Positions 50,649 to 59,414 of a DNA stretch of 64,000 nt are shown here, one piece after another (within the stretch, counting starts at the first letter, position 1; every line of letters starts with the position of its first letter). This DNA comes from Psychroflexus planctonicus (lineage in GTDB: Bacteria; Bacteroidota; Bacteroidia; Flavobacteriales; Flavobacteriaceae), in assembly GCF_014640195.1 (NCBI RefSeq), contig NZ_BMGM01000005.1, positions 124,001 through 188,000 of the forward strand. The letters run 5' to 3'. Both the position numbers and the translations under genes were made by a program. The notes beneath the pieces are model-generated. The model was not told the origin of the DNA. It saw only the letters and a list, made by a program, of their open reading frames with translations, and did not search any database.

Positions 50649-51578
50649 ATGAATATTACACTACATATCAAAGCTTTACTTTATAGGCATGATTGTGTTA
50701 TTGTTCCTGGATTTGGTGCTTTTCTAGCTCAATTCCAGTCGGCAAAAATAAATACAGAACAAAATTTAATACTACCACCAAGTAGGTTAATTCGTTTTAA
50801 TGCGCAGCTTCAAAATAACGATGGACTTTTACTAAATTATTTAGAAAGCAAAGAAGGTTTAAATTATGTTGAAGCACAAAATGCAATCAAAAATTTTGTT
50901 GATGATGTTGAAGCAACATTAGCAAATCAAGGGAAAGTAGTTTTTAAAGACTTGGGAGAATTCACTTTTCAAGAAGAAAATAAGCTTGTTTTTGAGCCCT
51001 ACAACACCAATTTATTATTAGCATCATTTGGCTTAGGTAATTTACATAAGCAAGCTATTTCAAGGCAAGCTAAAACAAATTCAACAGAAGAAGAAGAAAT
51101 TAAGGTAGTAGAACTTTCTACAACTAATAACACTTCAAAAGGCTATTTAAAATATGCAGCAGTTGGCATTTTGACTATTGGTCTTGCCAGTGCTTTAGGC
51201 TTAAATTGGTACACCAACGATGTAAAGAAACACAATTTACAGGTGCAAAATGAAGTTCAACAACAAATGCAAAGCAAAATAGAAAATGCTGAATTTTCTA
51301 TCACAGAACCATTGCCTAGCTTACAAATTGAAACTAAAGTTGCTGAATTACCCAAACACATTCACATTATTGCCGGTGCATTTCGAGAAGAAGCTAATGC
51401 AGAAAAAAAATTGAGACAGCTTCAGCAAAAAGGATTTGAAGCAGAGTTGGTTGGCGTAAACAAATACGGTTTACATCAAGTGGCTTTCGCTAGTTTTAAT
51501 GATGCAGATCAAGCAAAACTTCAACTTCAGGAAATTAAAGAAAAGCATTTAAAATCAGCTTGGTTATTGATTCAGTAA
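50649..51578 (+). CDS. HU-CCDC81-type / SPOR domain membrane protein
   Basis: 309 aa. Two HU/IHF-like modules at the N-terminus (~1-130; HIKALLYRHDCVIVPGFGAFLAQ, then GKVVFKDLGEFTF), a TM (~172-190, AAVGILTIGLASALGL), a Gln-rich periplasmic stretch, and a C-terminal SPOR domain (~238-309; HIIAGAFREEANAEKKLRQLQQKGFEAELVG). SPOR binds denuded septal glycan. Cytoplasmic HU-like plus periplasmic SPOR across the membrane suggests a division-site role. No close operon partner. Confidence 0.9.
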   Translation: MNITLHIKALLYRHDCVIVPGFGAFLAQFQSAKINTEQNLILPPSRLIRFNAQLQNNDGLLLNYLESKEGLNYVEAQNAIKNFVDDVEATLANQGKVVFKDLGEFTFQEENKLVFEPYNTNLLLASFGLGNLHKQAISRQAKTNSTEEEEIKVVELSTTNNTSKGYLKYAAVGILTIGLASALGLNWYTNDVKKHNLQVQNEVQQQMQSKIENAEFSITEPLPSLQIETKVAELPKHIHIIAGAFREEANAEKKLRQLQQKGFEAELVGVNKYGLHQVAFASFNDADQAKLQLQEIKEKHLKSAWLLIQ

Positions 51579-51604
51579 AAAGTTAGAATCTAACGGCTAA
51601 GGTT

Positions 51605-51612
51605 TATCTTTG
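51605..51612 (+). promoter_or_regulatory. Predicted -7 box (TATCTTTG) of the thioesterase gene
   Basis: TAnnTTTG match 13 nt before the ATG at 51626. Confidence 0.55.
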
Positions 51613-51625
51613 CAAAAAAATTAGC

Positions 51626-52135
51626 ATGGAATTAAAAACCCCAGAAGAATCTAAAACAACGCTTACCGACTTGGTATTACCTAGCGAGACCAATCCTTTA
51701 AATAACCTTTTTGGTGGAGAGCTTTTGGCTAGGATGGACAGAGCAGCAAGTATTGCAGCAAGGCGTCATTCTAGAAGAATTGTAGTTACTGCTTCTGTAA
51801 ATCACGTAGCATTTAACAAAGCTGTTCCTTTAGGAAGCGTGGTAACTGTCGAGGCCAAAGTATCAAGAACTTTTAAAACTTCGATGGAAATTTTCTTAGA
51901 TGTTTGGATTGAAGATCGAGAAAGCGGAAGAAGAACTAAGGCAAACGAAGCTATTTATACTTTTGTGGCTGTTGATGATATGGGAAATCCTGTTCCTGTT
52001 CCACCAATTGAACCACAAACCAAACTAGAAAAAGACCGTTTTGATGCCGCTTTAAGAAGAAAACAGTTAAGTTTGGTTTTGGCTGGAAAAATGCAACCTA
52101 GCGAAGCAACCGAATTAAAAGCCTTATTTGAATAA
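51626..52135 (+). CDS. Acyl-CoA thioesterase (hotdog fold, YciA/BACH-like)
   Basis: 169 aa. Hotdog thioesterase with VLPSETNPLNNLFGGELLARMDRAA (substrate/active Asn-Asp region), VTASVNHVAFNKAVPLGSVVTVEAKV and KANEAIYTFVAVDD. Hydrolyses acyl-CoA esters, probably housekeeping. It precedes the 147-aa membrane protein by 19 nt, so they may be cotranscribed. Confidence 0.9.
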   Translation: MELKTPEESKTTLTDLVLPSETNPLNNLFGGELLARMDRAASIAARRHSRRIVVTASVNHVAFNKAVPLGSVVTVEAKVSRTFKTSMEIFLDVWIEDRESGRRTKANEAIYTFVAVDDMGNPVPVPPIEPQTKLEKDRFDAALRRKQLSLVLAGKMQPSEATELKALFE

Positions 52136-52154
52136 ACACTAAAAATTTTAAATT

Positions 52155-52598
52155 ATGTATGAATCAATTAAAATAGTACACTCGTATTGGGCTTATTTGG
52201 TAGTCTTGATCTTGTTTTTAGCATCGCTTAATGCCATTATAAAATTAGTTTCAAAAAAACCTTATGAAGCAAAAGATTTTCGGATTTCGCTTTTTGCACT
52301 TATAGTAAGCCACATTCAATTGCTTATAGGCTTTATTCTATATTTTATTTCGCCTTATTTTGATGCTTTTTCAAACCAAGGTATGGGAGAAATTATGAAA
52401 AATAGCCAGTTAAGGCTTTATTTAGTTGAGCATCCATTAACGATGATTATTAGTATAGTATTAATTACTGTAGGATATTCTAAACACAAAAAGAAATTGT
52501 CTTCAGCTCCTAAATTTAAATTACTGAGTATTTTTTATACGCTTGCATTATTGGTGTTGTTAAGCAGAATACCTTGGAGTGCTTGGTTGAATTTGTAG
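52155..52598 (+). CDS. Small four-helix membrane protein, possibly cytochrome b-like
   Basis: 147 aa, four predicted TM helices (~10-32, ~44-65, ~93-108, ~120-140). His9, His53, His93 sit at or near helix ends and could be heme ligands, which would fit a small cytochrome b-type fold seen in Flavobacteriia; this is tentative. No enzymatic motif is visible. Begins 19 nt after the thioesterase stop; a bidirectional terminator follows. Confidence 0.6.
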   Translation: MYESIKIVHSYWAYLVVLILFLASLNAIIKLVSKKPYEAKDFRISLFALIVSHIQLLIGFILYFISPYFDAFSNQGMGEIMKNSQLRLYLVEHPLTMIISIVLITVGYSKHKKKLSSAPKFKLLSIFYTLALLVLLSRIPWSAWLNL

Positions 52599-52626
52599 AA
52601 CTCAATTATATATTTCTATAACACAC

Positions 52627-52664
52627 AAAAAACCCGAGTTGTTTTAATCAACTCGGGTTTTTTA
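52627..52664. terminator. Bidirectional terminator between convergent genes
   Basis: Perfect stem AACCCGAGTTG/CAACTCGGGTT with A-run and T-run on either side and a TTTTAAT loop. It serves the + strand membrane-protein gene and the - strand rpmA. Confidence 0.92.
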
Positions 52665-52691
52665 AACTTTAAACTTAAGAGTTAAGAATTA

Positions 52692-52952
52692 TTAAGCCTG
52701 AAAAGGCTCAATAGAAACATAAGATTTATCTTCTTTAGTTTTCTTAAACTTAACAATTCCGTCCACTTTTGCGTGAAGGGTATGATCTTTACCAGCGTAA
52801 ACATTTTCTCCTGGTCTATGAGCGGTTCCGCGTTGTCTAACAATAATGTTACCAGCAACTGCAGGCTGTCCGCCAAAAATCTTAACGCCTAAGCGTTTTG
52901 ATTCTGATTCTCTTCCGTTTTTAGAACTACCAACACCTTTCTTGTGAGCCAT
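52692..52952 (-). CDS. rpmA: 50S ribosomal protein L27
   Basis: 86 aa, normal length. [24 protein letters not shown] start, [22 protein letters not shown] core. It lacks the N-terminal extension seen in some Firmicutes. Second gene of the rplU-rpmA operon (23-nt gap). Confidence 0.98.
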   Translation of the reverse strand: MAHKKGVGSSKNGRESESKRLGVKIFGGQPAVAGNIIVRQRGTAHRPGENVYAGKDHTLHAKVDGIVKFKKTKEDKSYVSIEPFQA

Positions 52953-52975
52953 TTCTTTAGATTTTTAAATTAATA

Positions 52976-53488
52976 TTATTTGCTAAGTGCTTCCATTAAT
53001 TCTGCTTTTTTCAAAGTAGAGTAACCTTCTAAACCACGCTCTTTAGCTAATTTTTTTAAATCAGCAACAGTCATGCCTTCTAAATCTGCACTATCTCCTT
53101 TTGGCGCTTCTGCCTTTTTAGCTTCTGCTTTAGGAGCTGCTTTTTCTTCTTTCTTTGGAGCTGCTTTTTGCGCACCAGAAGCAATAATTTCTTCAATTAC
53201 TACTTGCGTAAATGCTTGTCTGTGTCCGTTTTTCTTGCGGTATCCTTTACGTCTCTTTTTCTTAAAAACGATAACTTTATCGCCTTTTAAGTGCCCTAAA
53301 ACTTTCGCTTTAACTTGAGCACCTTCTATAGCCGGGGCGCCGATTGTTGTATTTTCACCATCCATCAACAACATTACATTGTCAAAGCTTACTACATCTC
53401 CTTCTTCAGAAGCTAAGCGGTGAACATACACTTTCTGGTCTTTCGCAACTTTAAATTGCTGCCCTGCCATCTCTACAATTGCATACAT
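52976..53488 (-). CDS. rplU: 50S ribosomal protein L21 with C-terminal SAP-like extension
   Basis: 170 aa, about 65 longer than a typical L21. Residues 1-~103 are L21 (MYAIVEMAGQQFKVAKDQK, GHLKGDKVIVFKKKRRKGYRKKNGHRQ). An Ala/Lys/Glu-rich linker follows (~105-133), then LEGMTVADLKKLAKERGLEG (~135-154) and KKAELMEAL, a helix-extended-loop-helix pattern like SAP or Rho-N domains. Such tails occur in Flavobacteriia L21. Its function is not known; nucleic-acid contact is an inference. Promoter TATATTTG lies upstream. Confidence 0.96.
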   Translation of the reverse strand: MYAIVEMAGQQFKVAKDQKVYVHRLASEEGDVVSFDNVMLLMDGENTTIGAPAIEGAQVKAKVLGHLKGDKVIVFKKKRRKGYRKKNGHRQAFTQVVIEEIIASGAQKAAPKKEEKAAPKAEAKKAEAPKGDSADLEGMTVADLKKLAKERGLEGYSTLKKAELMEALSK

Positions 53489-53525
53489 AGTGTATAAGTT
53501 TGAAATTAATTTTTAAAAATGTCTG

Positions 53526-53533
53526 CAAATATA
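53526..53533 (-). promoter_or_regulatory. Predicted -7 box (TATATTTG) of rplU-rpmA
   Basis: TAnnTTTG match on the minus strand, 37 nt before the ATG at 53488. Confidence 0.55.
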
Positions 53534-53624
53534 CTGCTAAAATTTGAAACTACAAATTTTGTTTTCAAGGCATAATTTACTAAAAATGAAGCTATTTTGG
53601 TTTTGAAATAAGCAGTAAGTAACT

Positions 53625-54065
53625 TTACTTTTTCAATTTATTTTTAAAGAGTTGCATAAATGCCAAAGTAAGCACAACTGTAGTAGCTAGCCCCATCAAC
53701 AATACAATAAACGAAAAGGTAGCAATGCCAACATCGTAATGATTGGCGTATTCTGTAACTAACTCGTCTAAAAAAGTAGGCTCTAATTCTGTGGCATATA
53801 TAGACATGAAAATGGTAAACAAAATAGATGCTATAAAGCCCGTAATTAATCCTGCAGAAAAACCGGTTGTGTAATTATAGTCTTCCCCAGTTTCTAATCT
53901 TCTATATCGGATGGCTTCAAAAATGGCAAAACCAGTAATTACTCCATTAAATAGACTAAAAAATGGATTGGTGTGCAAACCAAATAAAGAAAGGATTAAA
54001 AAGTAAGCTATTAAAGATGTAGTTAATGCAAATGCAAAACGTACAGGTAGTGTAAATTTGTTCAT
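53625..54065 (-). CDS. DUF4199-like four-helix membrane protein
   Basis: 146 aa. Four predicted TM helices (~8-28, ~32-50, ~68-90, ~112-140) with the DUF4199-type loop RYRRLETGEDYNYTTGFSAGLITGFIAS between helix 2 and 3. Function unknown; common in Bacteroidota. A box TAACTTTA (one base off consensus) lies near 54080. Short basic C-terminus (FKNKLKK). Confidence 0.7.
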   Translation of the reverse strand: MNKFTLPVRFAFALTTSLIAYFLILSLFGLHTNPFFSLFNGVITGFAIFEAIRYRRLETGEDYNYTTGFSAGLITGFIASILFTIFMSIYATELEPTFLDELVTEYANHYDVGIATFSFIVLLMGLATTVVLTLAFMQLFKNKLKK

Positions 54066-54245
54066 TTGTTATATTTTTATCGTAAAGTTAAAACATTCTT
54101 TAATTTTTTAAACTAAATACTTGTTAATTTTGAAATATGCCTAATTTTGAAAACTTTAAGAAGTAGCTATTCAAAAAAACTTCCATATTTGTAACAAATT
54201 ATGAAAGTAACATACTTATCAACTAACAAATTAAATTTATTTAAA

Positions 54246-55571
54246 ATGACAAAAAAAATTAGCTTATCTGTCATTGCCGTATTACTTTCCGTTGTTGGGT
54301 TTGCCCAGCAAGTGGATTATGAGTTATACACCCTAGACAATGGCTTAGACGTAATTCTTCATCAAGACAAAACTGCACCTGTTGTAACCGTTGGTGTAAT
54401 GTACCATGTTGGTGCAAAAGATGAAGTAGAAGGAAGAACAGGTTTTGCTCACTTTTTTGAGCATTTGCTTTTTGAAGGAACCGAAAACATCGAGCGTGGA
54501 GAATGGTTTGACATTGTTTCGGCAAATGGTGGCCAAAACAACGCAAACACCACTTTCGACAGAACTTATTACTACGAAACATTCCCATCTAACAATTTAG
54601 AATTGGGACTTTGGATGGAATCTGAACGCATGTTGCACCCTGTAATTAACCAAATTGGTGTAGATACGCAAAATGAAGTAGTAAAAGAAGAAAAAAGAAC
54701 TCGTGTAGACAATGCTCCTTATGGAAAAATTATCTACTCGACAGGAATTAATCCATATTTGTTTGAAAAGCATCCGTACAAAGGTTCTGTTATTGGAACT
54801 ATGGACGATTTGGATGCAGCTGAATTAGATGAATTTCTTGATTTCTTCGATAAATTTTACGGACCTAACAATGCAACTTTAGTGATTGCTGGAGACATTG
54901 AGTTAGACCAAACTAAAGAATTAGCCGAAAAGTATTTTGGAAGCATTCCTAGAGGAAAAGATGTTTCTCGAATTAAAATTGAAGAAGAACCAATTGAAAA
55001 AACTATTGTTGCAACTGAGTACGACGATAACATTCAAATTCCTGCTAAAATATTTGTATACAGAACACCAGGAATGGGAGATCGTGACACCTATGTGTTA
55101 GACATGATTTCTTCTATTTTAACCGATGGAAAAAGTTCTAGAATGTACAAGCGCTTAGTAGATGATGAAAAAATTGCATTACAAGTACTAGCATTTGGGA
55201 ATACCTTAGAAGATTATGGTACTTATGTTATGGGAGGTTTAGCTATGGGCGATGCAGACTTAAGTGAACTTGGCACAAGCATCGATGATGAAATTGAAAA
55301 GTTAAAAACTGAATTGATTTCGGAAAGAGAATACGAAAAGCTTCAAAACAAATTTGAAAACCGCTATGTAAGTTCAAATGCAAGCATACAAGGAATTGCA
55401 TCATCTTTAGCTACTTACCATGTATTGTATGACGATGTGGACTTAGTAAACAAAGAAATTGAAATTTACAGAAGCATTACCCGTGAAGAAATTAAAGAAG
55501 TAGCAAACAAATATTTAAACGCTTCTTCTAGATTAGATTTAGATTATTTACCAACACCAAAGGATCAATAA
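54246..55571 (+). CDS. M16 zinc metallopeptidase (active subunit)
   Basis: About 441 aa from the ATG at 54246, which opens a signal peptide (MTKKISLSVIAVLLSVVGFAQ). The longer frame begins at 54201, next to a -7-like CATATTTG box at 54184. Inverted zinc motif HFFEH (69-73) with the distal Glu near 149 (VVKEEK), so catalytically competent. Periplasmic peptidase. The following gene lies 1 nt after its stop and is a second M16 protein lacking the motif, the usual arrangement of an alpha/beta heterodimer. Confidence 0.93.
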   Translation: MTKKISLSVIAVLLSVVGFAQQVDYELYTLDNGLDVILHQDKTAPVVTVGVMYHVGAKDEVEGRTGFAHFFEHLLFEGTENIERGEWFDIVSANGGQNNANTTFDRTYYYETFPSNNLELGLWMESERMLHPVINQIGVDTQNEVVKEEKRTRVDNAPYGKIIYSTGINPYLFEKHPYKGSVIGTMDDLDAAELDEFLDFFDKFYGPNNATLVIAGDIELDQTKELAEKYFGSIPRGKDVSRIKIEEEPIEKTIVATEYDDNIQIPAKIFVYRTPGMGDRDTYVLDMISSILTDGKSSRMYKRLVDDEKIALQVLAFGNTLEDYGTYVMGGLAMGDADLSELGTSIDDEIEKLKTELISEREYEKLQNKFENRYVSSNASIQGIASSLATYHVLYDDVDLVNKEIEIYRSITREEIKEVANKYLNASSRLDLDYLPTPKDQ

Positions 55572-55572
55572 A

Positions 55573-57639
55573 ATGAAAAATAAAATAATAATAAGCCTAT
55601 TTTGTCTTTTTGTAAGTGCTTCAATTTTTGCACAAATTGACCGCTCGCAAATGCCTAAACCAGGACCTGCACCTAGTATTAATTTGGGGGAACCTGAAAC
55701 CTTCACGTTAAGAAATGGACTTAAGGTTTTAGTGGTAGAAAACAATAAATTACCTAGGGTTACTGCAAGAATTCTAACCGATTTACCACCGAATTTAGAA
55801 GAAAAACCAGGTACATCAGATTTACTATCTGCTTTAATGGGAACAGGTACCGAAAACATCAGCAAGGATGAGTTTAACGAAGAAGTAGATTTTCTTGGTG
55901 CCAGCATTAGCTATGGTTCTTCCAGTGTGTATGCTAGCTCGCTTTCTAAATTCTTCCCTAGAGTGGTAGAATTGATGGCAGACGGTTTAATGAATCCTGT
56001 TTTTACAGAAGAAGAATTAGAGTCTGAAAGAGCTAAAATGATTGAAGGTATAAAATCGAATGAGAAAAATACACCTGCCATAACTAGCTTAGTTTCATCT
56101 GCGCTTACTTATGGTCAAGACCATCCTTACGGACAAGTGGAAACCATAGAAAGTGTAGAAAGCATTTCCTTAGATGATATCCAAAAATTATACAACGAAA
56201 ACCTTACGCCAGAAAAAGCTTATATGGTAGTTGTTGGAGATATTTCGAAGCGAAAAGTAAAAAGGTTAGTTAAAAAGCATTTCAAAGAATGGGATAAAGT
56301 TGAAATTCCTGAAAACAACTTAGTTGTTCCTGAAGATGCAGAATTTACACAAATTAACTTGGTTGATATGCCCAACGCGGTACAAAGCCAAGTTACCGTT
56401 CAAAACTTAGTAGATTTAAAATTAGGTGACGAAGATTACTTTGCTGTATTAATCATGAACGATATTTTAGGTGGAAGCTTTGGGAGCTACTTAAACATGA
56501 ACTTAAGAGAAGATAAAGGGTGGACGTATGGCGCAAGATCAAGCGTTGGTACAAGTCGCTACCCAATGTCATCGCGTTTTAGTGCATCAAGTCAAGTTAG
56601 AAATGCTGTTACCGACAGTACAGTGGTAGAAATGCTAAGAGAAATTGATAAGATTAGAACTGAAGACGTAGATGCTCAAAAACTAGAAGACGTTAAAAAG
56701 AGTTTTGCTGGAACTTTTGTATTGCGATTAGAAAATCCTGGTACAGTAGCTAATTATGCATTAAATATTGAGTTAAACAATTTACAAGAAGATTTTTACG
56801 AAGATTATTTGAAAAAAATAAATGCAGTAACAATTGAAGATGTAAAACGCGTAGCAAATAAATACATCAAACCAGAACACTTGCGTTTTGTAATCGGTGG
56901 AAAAGGTTCAGATATTGCTTCTGGCTTAGAAAATATTGAATACAATGGAAAAACAATTCCTGTGATGTATTTCGATAAAAAAGCAAACCAAGTTGAAAAA
57001 CCTGAGTTCTCTAAACCTATTCCTGATGGAGTTACCTTAGAAACGGTCTATGCAGATTATATTGAAGCTATCGGCGGAAGAGAAAAAGCTGAAGCCTTAG
57101 AAAGTGTGGTTATGAAAGGAAATGCAAACTTTCAAGGAACAAGCCTAAATGTATTGATGAAAAATACCGCAGATGGTAAAATGTTACAAAGCATTACCAT
57201 GGGTGCAATGGCTATTAATAAAACTGTTTTTGATGGAGAAAAAGGCTACACTGAAGCTCAAGGACAAAAAATGGAATTTGAAGAAGAGCAAATTAAAGCT
57301 CAAAAGAAAACAGCAAGTATTTTTCCTGAACTAAAGGTAAATGAAGAAGCTGAGCTTTTAAATATTCAAGACCTAGACGGTGAAGATGCTTTTGTTGTTC
57401 AACTTTCTGAAACTGTAAAAGAATACTATTCTGTTGCTAGTGGCTTAAAGTTAATGACAGCAACAACCATGAAACAAGGAGAACAATCTTTTACAACTAC
57501 TATAAAGTACGAAGATTATACAGAAGTAGATGAATTAAAGTTCCCTTTCAAGTACATCCAAGATATTGGACAAGAAATCATCATTAATTTTGATGAAATC
57601 TTATTGAACAAAGAAGTTTCTGACGAAGATTTTAAATAA
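55573..57639 (+). CDS. M16-family partner subunit with C-terminal LolA-like extension
   Basis: 688 aa. Signal peptide (ending SIFAQ). M16 domains over ~40-480, but the zinc motif position reads LLSALMGTGTENI, so this is the non-catalytic subunit. GSYLNMNLREDKGWTYGARSSVG is the conserved substrate-loop region. The last ~190 residues (from YADYIEAIGGREKAEALESVV) are an extra beta-rich domain resembling LolA/LolB-type sheets. Paired with the active subunit 1 nt upstream, probably forming a periplasmic peptide-degrading dimer. Confidence 0.9.
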   Translation: MKNKIIISLFCLFVSASIFAQIDRSQMPKPGPAPSINLGEPETFTLRNGLKVLVVENNKLPRVTARILTDLPPNLEEKPGTSDLLSALMGTGTENISKDEFNEEVDFLGASISYGSSSVYASSLSKFFPRVVELMADGLMNPVFTEEELESERAKMIEGIKSNEKNTPAITSLVSSALTYGQDHPYGQVETIESVESISLDDIQKLYNENLTPEKAYMVVVGDISKRKVKRLVKKHFKEWDKVEIPENNLVVPEDAEFTQINLVDMPNAVQSQVTVQNLVDLKLGDEDYFAVLIMNDILGGSFGSYLNMNLREDKGWTYGARSSVGTSRYPMSSRFSASSQVRNAVTDSTVVEMLREIDKIRTEDVDAQKLEDVKKSFAGTFVLRLENPGTVANYALNIELNNLQEDFYEDYLKKINAVTIEDVKRVANKYIKPEHLRFVIGGKGSDIASGLENIEYNGKTIPVMYFDKKANQVEKPEFSKPIPDGVTLETVYADYIEAIGGREKAEALESVVMKGNANFQGTSLNVLMKNTADGKMLQSITMGAMAINKTVFDGEKGYTEAQGQKMEFEEEQIKAQKKTASIFPELKVNEEAELLNIQDLDGEDAFVVQLSETVKEYYSVASGLKLMTATTMKQGEQSFTTTIKYEDYTEVDELKFPFKYIQDIGQEIIINFDEILLNKEVSDEDFK

Positions 57640-57660
57640 ATCTAAAGTACTTTAGATTTT

Positions 57661-57691
57661 AAAAACCCCTGCAAATTGCGGGGGTTTTTTG
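57661..57691 (+). terminator. Terminator after the M16 pair
   Basis: AAAAACCCC/GGGGTTTTTT stem around TGCAAATTGCG, 22 nt past the stop. Confidence 0.85.
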
Positions 57692-57779
57692 TTTTATAAC
57701 ACAAACAACTTAAGTGCTAAGCTAATTTGAGTATATAGTTAAATAAAATTTCTATTTAGGTTTAAAAGCATACTTAGCA

Positions 57780-57989
57780 TTACAAATTTCTTGCTTTTTT
57801 TAAACTAAACCAGCGCTTAACAAGTAATTTTCTTTTAAATGTGAAAAAGAAAAAGTAACCTAAATAACCAAAAATCAAAACAATAAAGAACCATAAAAAC
57901 AGATTGTGTTTTCTTTTGAATTTCAAGAACCGTAACTCAAGCAAAAACAAGACCAGCAATAGAAAATGTGTAATTAGTAAAAAATTCAA
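57780..57989 (-). CDS. Possible small membrane protein (TTG start)
   Basis: 69 codons encoding two predicted helices (about 3-18 and 30-48, mostly Phe/Leu/Ile) and a basic end (FKRKLLVKRWFSLKKARNL). The shape resembles the PLDc_N small membrane domain (FLWFFIVLIFGYLGYFFF), but the match is loose. The only start is TTG, directly after an in-frame TAG, and no clear promoter is seen, so it may not be a gene. The rest of 57692-58063 holds nothing else I can support. Confidence 0.35.
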   Translation of the reverse strand: MNFLLITHFLLLVLFLLELRFLKFKRKHNLFLWFFIVLIFGYLGYFFFFTFKRKLLVKRWFSLKKARNL

Positions 57990-58063
57990 CTATACGGTAT
58001 CTTAAAAATTGTCATTGTAAAATCACCTTTCATTTAGAAAAGACAACTGCGCTTAACCAGAAT

Positions 58064-59221
58064 TTAATCTTCAGTCTTCTCTATTTCTGAGTCTGTAGTT
58101 TCTACTGCTAAATTGGTTTGACTAGCTTCATCTAAATTCCGCTTTTCAGCCGCTTTTAAATCATCTCCCAAAATTTTAGACCAAGGTCTTAAGTGTTCTA
58201 CATTTTCAAAAATAATTTTCAAAATGGCTACAAACAGAATCGATAAAAACATTCCAGAAATTCCCCACAACGCACCACCAAAAAATACAATTACAATCGC
58301 TACAAACGCATTGATCGAAACTTGAGATGAGACCACTTTTGGTACAACAAAGTAATTATCGAACAATTGAATGCCTGTGTATGCAGCAGCAATAATTACC
58401 GGTGTGGTTAAGTCGTCACCACCCGTAAGCATGTACATGACAATGGGTAGAGCAACTCCAATTATTCCTCCGATGTAGGGAATTAAGTTCAAAATAGCAC
58501 AAATTATTCCTAGTAAAATGGCATATTCTAAACCAATAATTAAATAAGCAATGGAGTTTAAAATACCAATAATCACCATTTCTAGCATTAAACCGACCAC
58601 ATAACCTTGTATGGCAGACTTCGAGCTTTCTAAAATAGAATGTACTTTTTCTTGCTCCTTATCATCAAAAACTTCATAAAAGAAATTGACAAACAAGGGC
58701 TTGTAAAGCAAAAACATGAAAATGTAAATAAATACTAACAATATATTGGTCAGTAAAGTTAAAATAGAATCTAAAAAAGTACCGATGTAATCTTTAGACT
58801 TATCAACTAAATTGTTCAATGCATCAGATTGAGCTTGTTGGTCAAATCCCAAAGAATGGGTTACCCACAATTGCAAATTGTCCTTTATTTCTGTGCCTCG
58901 CTCTTTAAATTGGTCTCCATATTCAGCAAAACTTGACACTTGTGTATACATAAAAGAAAGCAGACCAATAACAACGCCTAATGCCAACAACAAACTGAGC
59001 ATTATAGCTACTATTTTCGGCACTTTCCAACGCCTTAATCTATTCACTATGGGGTTGAGCAGAATGGCAAACATCAATCCGAAACTAATGGGAATTAATA
59101 CACCACTCAATAAATTTAATACATAAAAAAACAAGCACACACCTATCAAAACAAAGGTGGCACGCATGTAAAAAGGTTGAGAAACAATCTTGATTAGATT
59201 TAGGTTGGTTGATTTGCTCAT
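58064..59221 (-). CDS. AI-2E family transporter (PerM-like)
   Basis: 385 aa, about eight TM helices. The family pattern is present: RLRRWKVPKIVAIMLSLLL, LVDKSKDYIGTFLDSILTLLTNILLVFIYIFMFLLYKP, GYVVGLMLEMVIIGILNSIAYLIIGLEYAILLGI and LNLIPYIGGIIG. Family members export autoinducer-2 in some species or serve as Na+/H+ antiporters in others, so the substrate is open. The C-terminal ~40 residues are acidic and disordered. Divergent from the RND operon. Confidence 0.9.
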   Translation of the reverse strand: MSKSTNLNLIKIVSQPFYMRATFVLIGVCLFFYVLNLLSGVLIPISFGLMFAILLNPIVNRLRRWKVPKIVAIMLSLLLALGVVIGLLSFMYTQVSSFAEYGDQFKERGTEIKDNLQLWVTHSLGFDQQAQSDALNNLVDKSKDYIGTFLDSILTLLTNILLVFIYIFMFLLYKPLFVNFFYEVFDDKEQEKVHSILESSKSAIQGYVVGLMLEMVIIGILNSIAYLIIGLEYAILLGIICAILNLIPYIGGIIGVALPIVMYMLTGGDDLTTPVIIAAAYTGIQLFDNYFVVPKVVSSQVSINAFVAIVIVFFGGALWGISGMFLSILFVAILKIIFENVEHLRPWSKILGDDLKAAEKRNLDEASQTNLAVETTDSEIEKTED

Positions 59222-59237
59222 GTTGGTTTGTTTTCAA

Positions 59238-59245
59238 CAAAAGTA
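59238..59245 (-). promoter_or_regulatory. Predicted -7 box (TACTTTTG) of the AI-2E transporter gene
   Basis: Exact TAnnTTTG match 16 nt before the ATG at 59221. Confidence 0.55.
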
Positions 59246-59414
59246 ACCATAATATCTTGTCAAGCTATTCTTCTAAATAAATTACAATTAACGCTTCTTT
59301 TGGTTTTGATGTTTTCGAACTCAGTATTTTTACAAAAAAAATCGAATTTTTTAATTTACTCTTGTAGTTCTTTACTCGAAAAGGAATTTTATTTTGAAAG
59401 TTTACAAAACTTCT

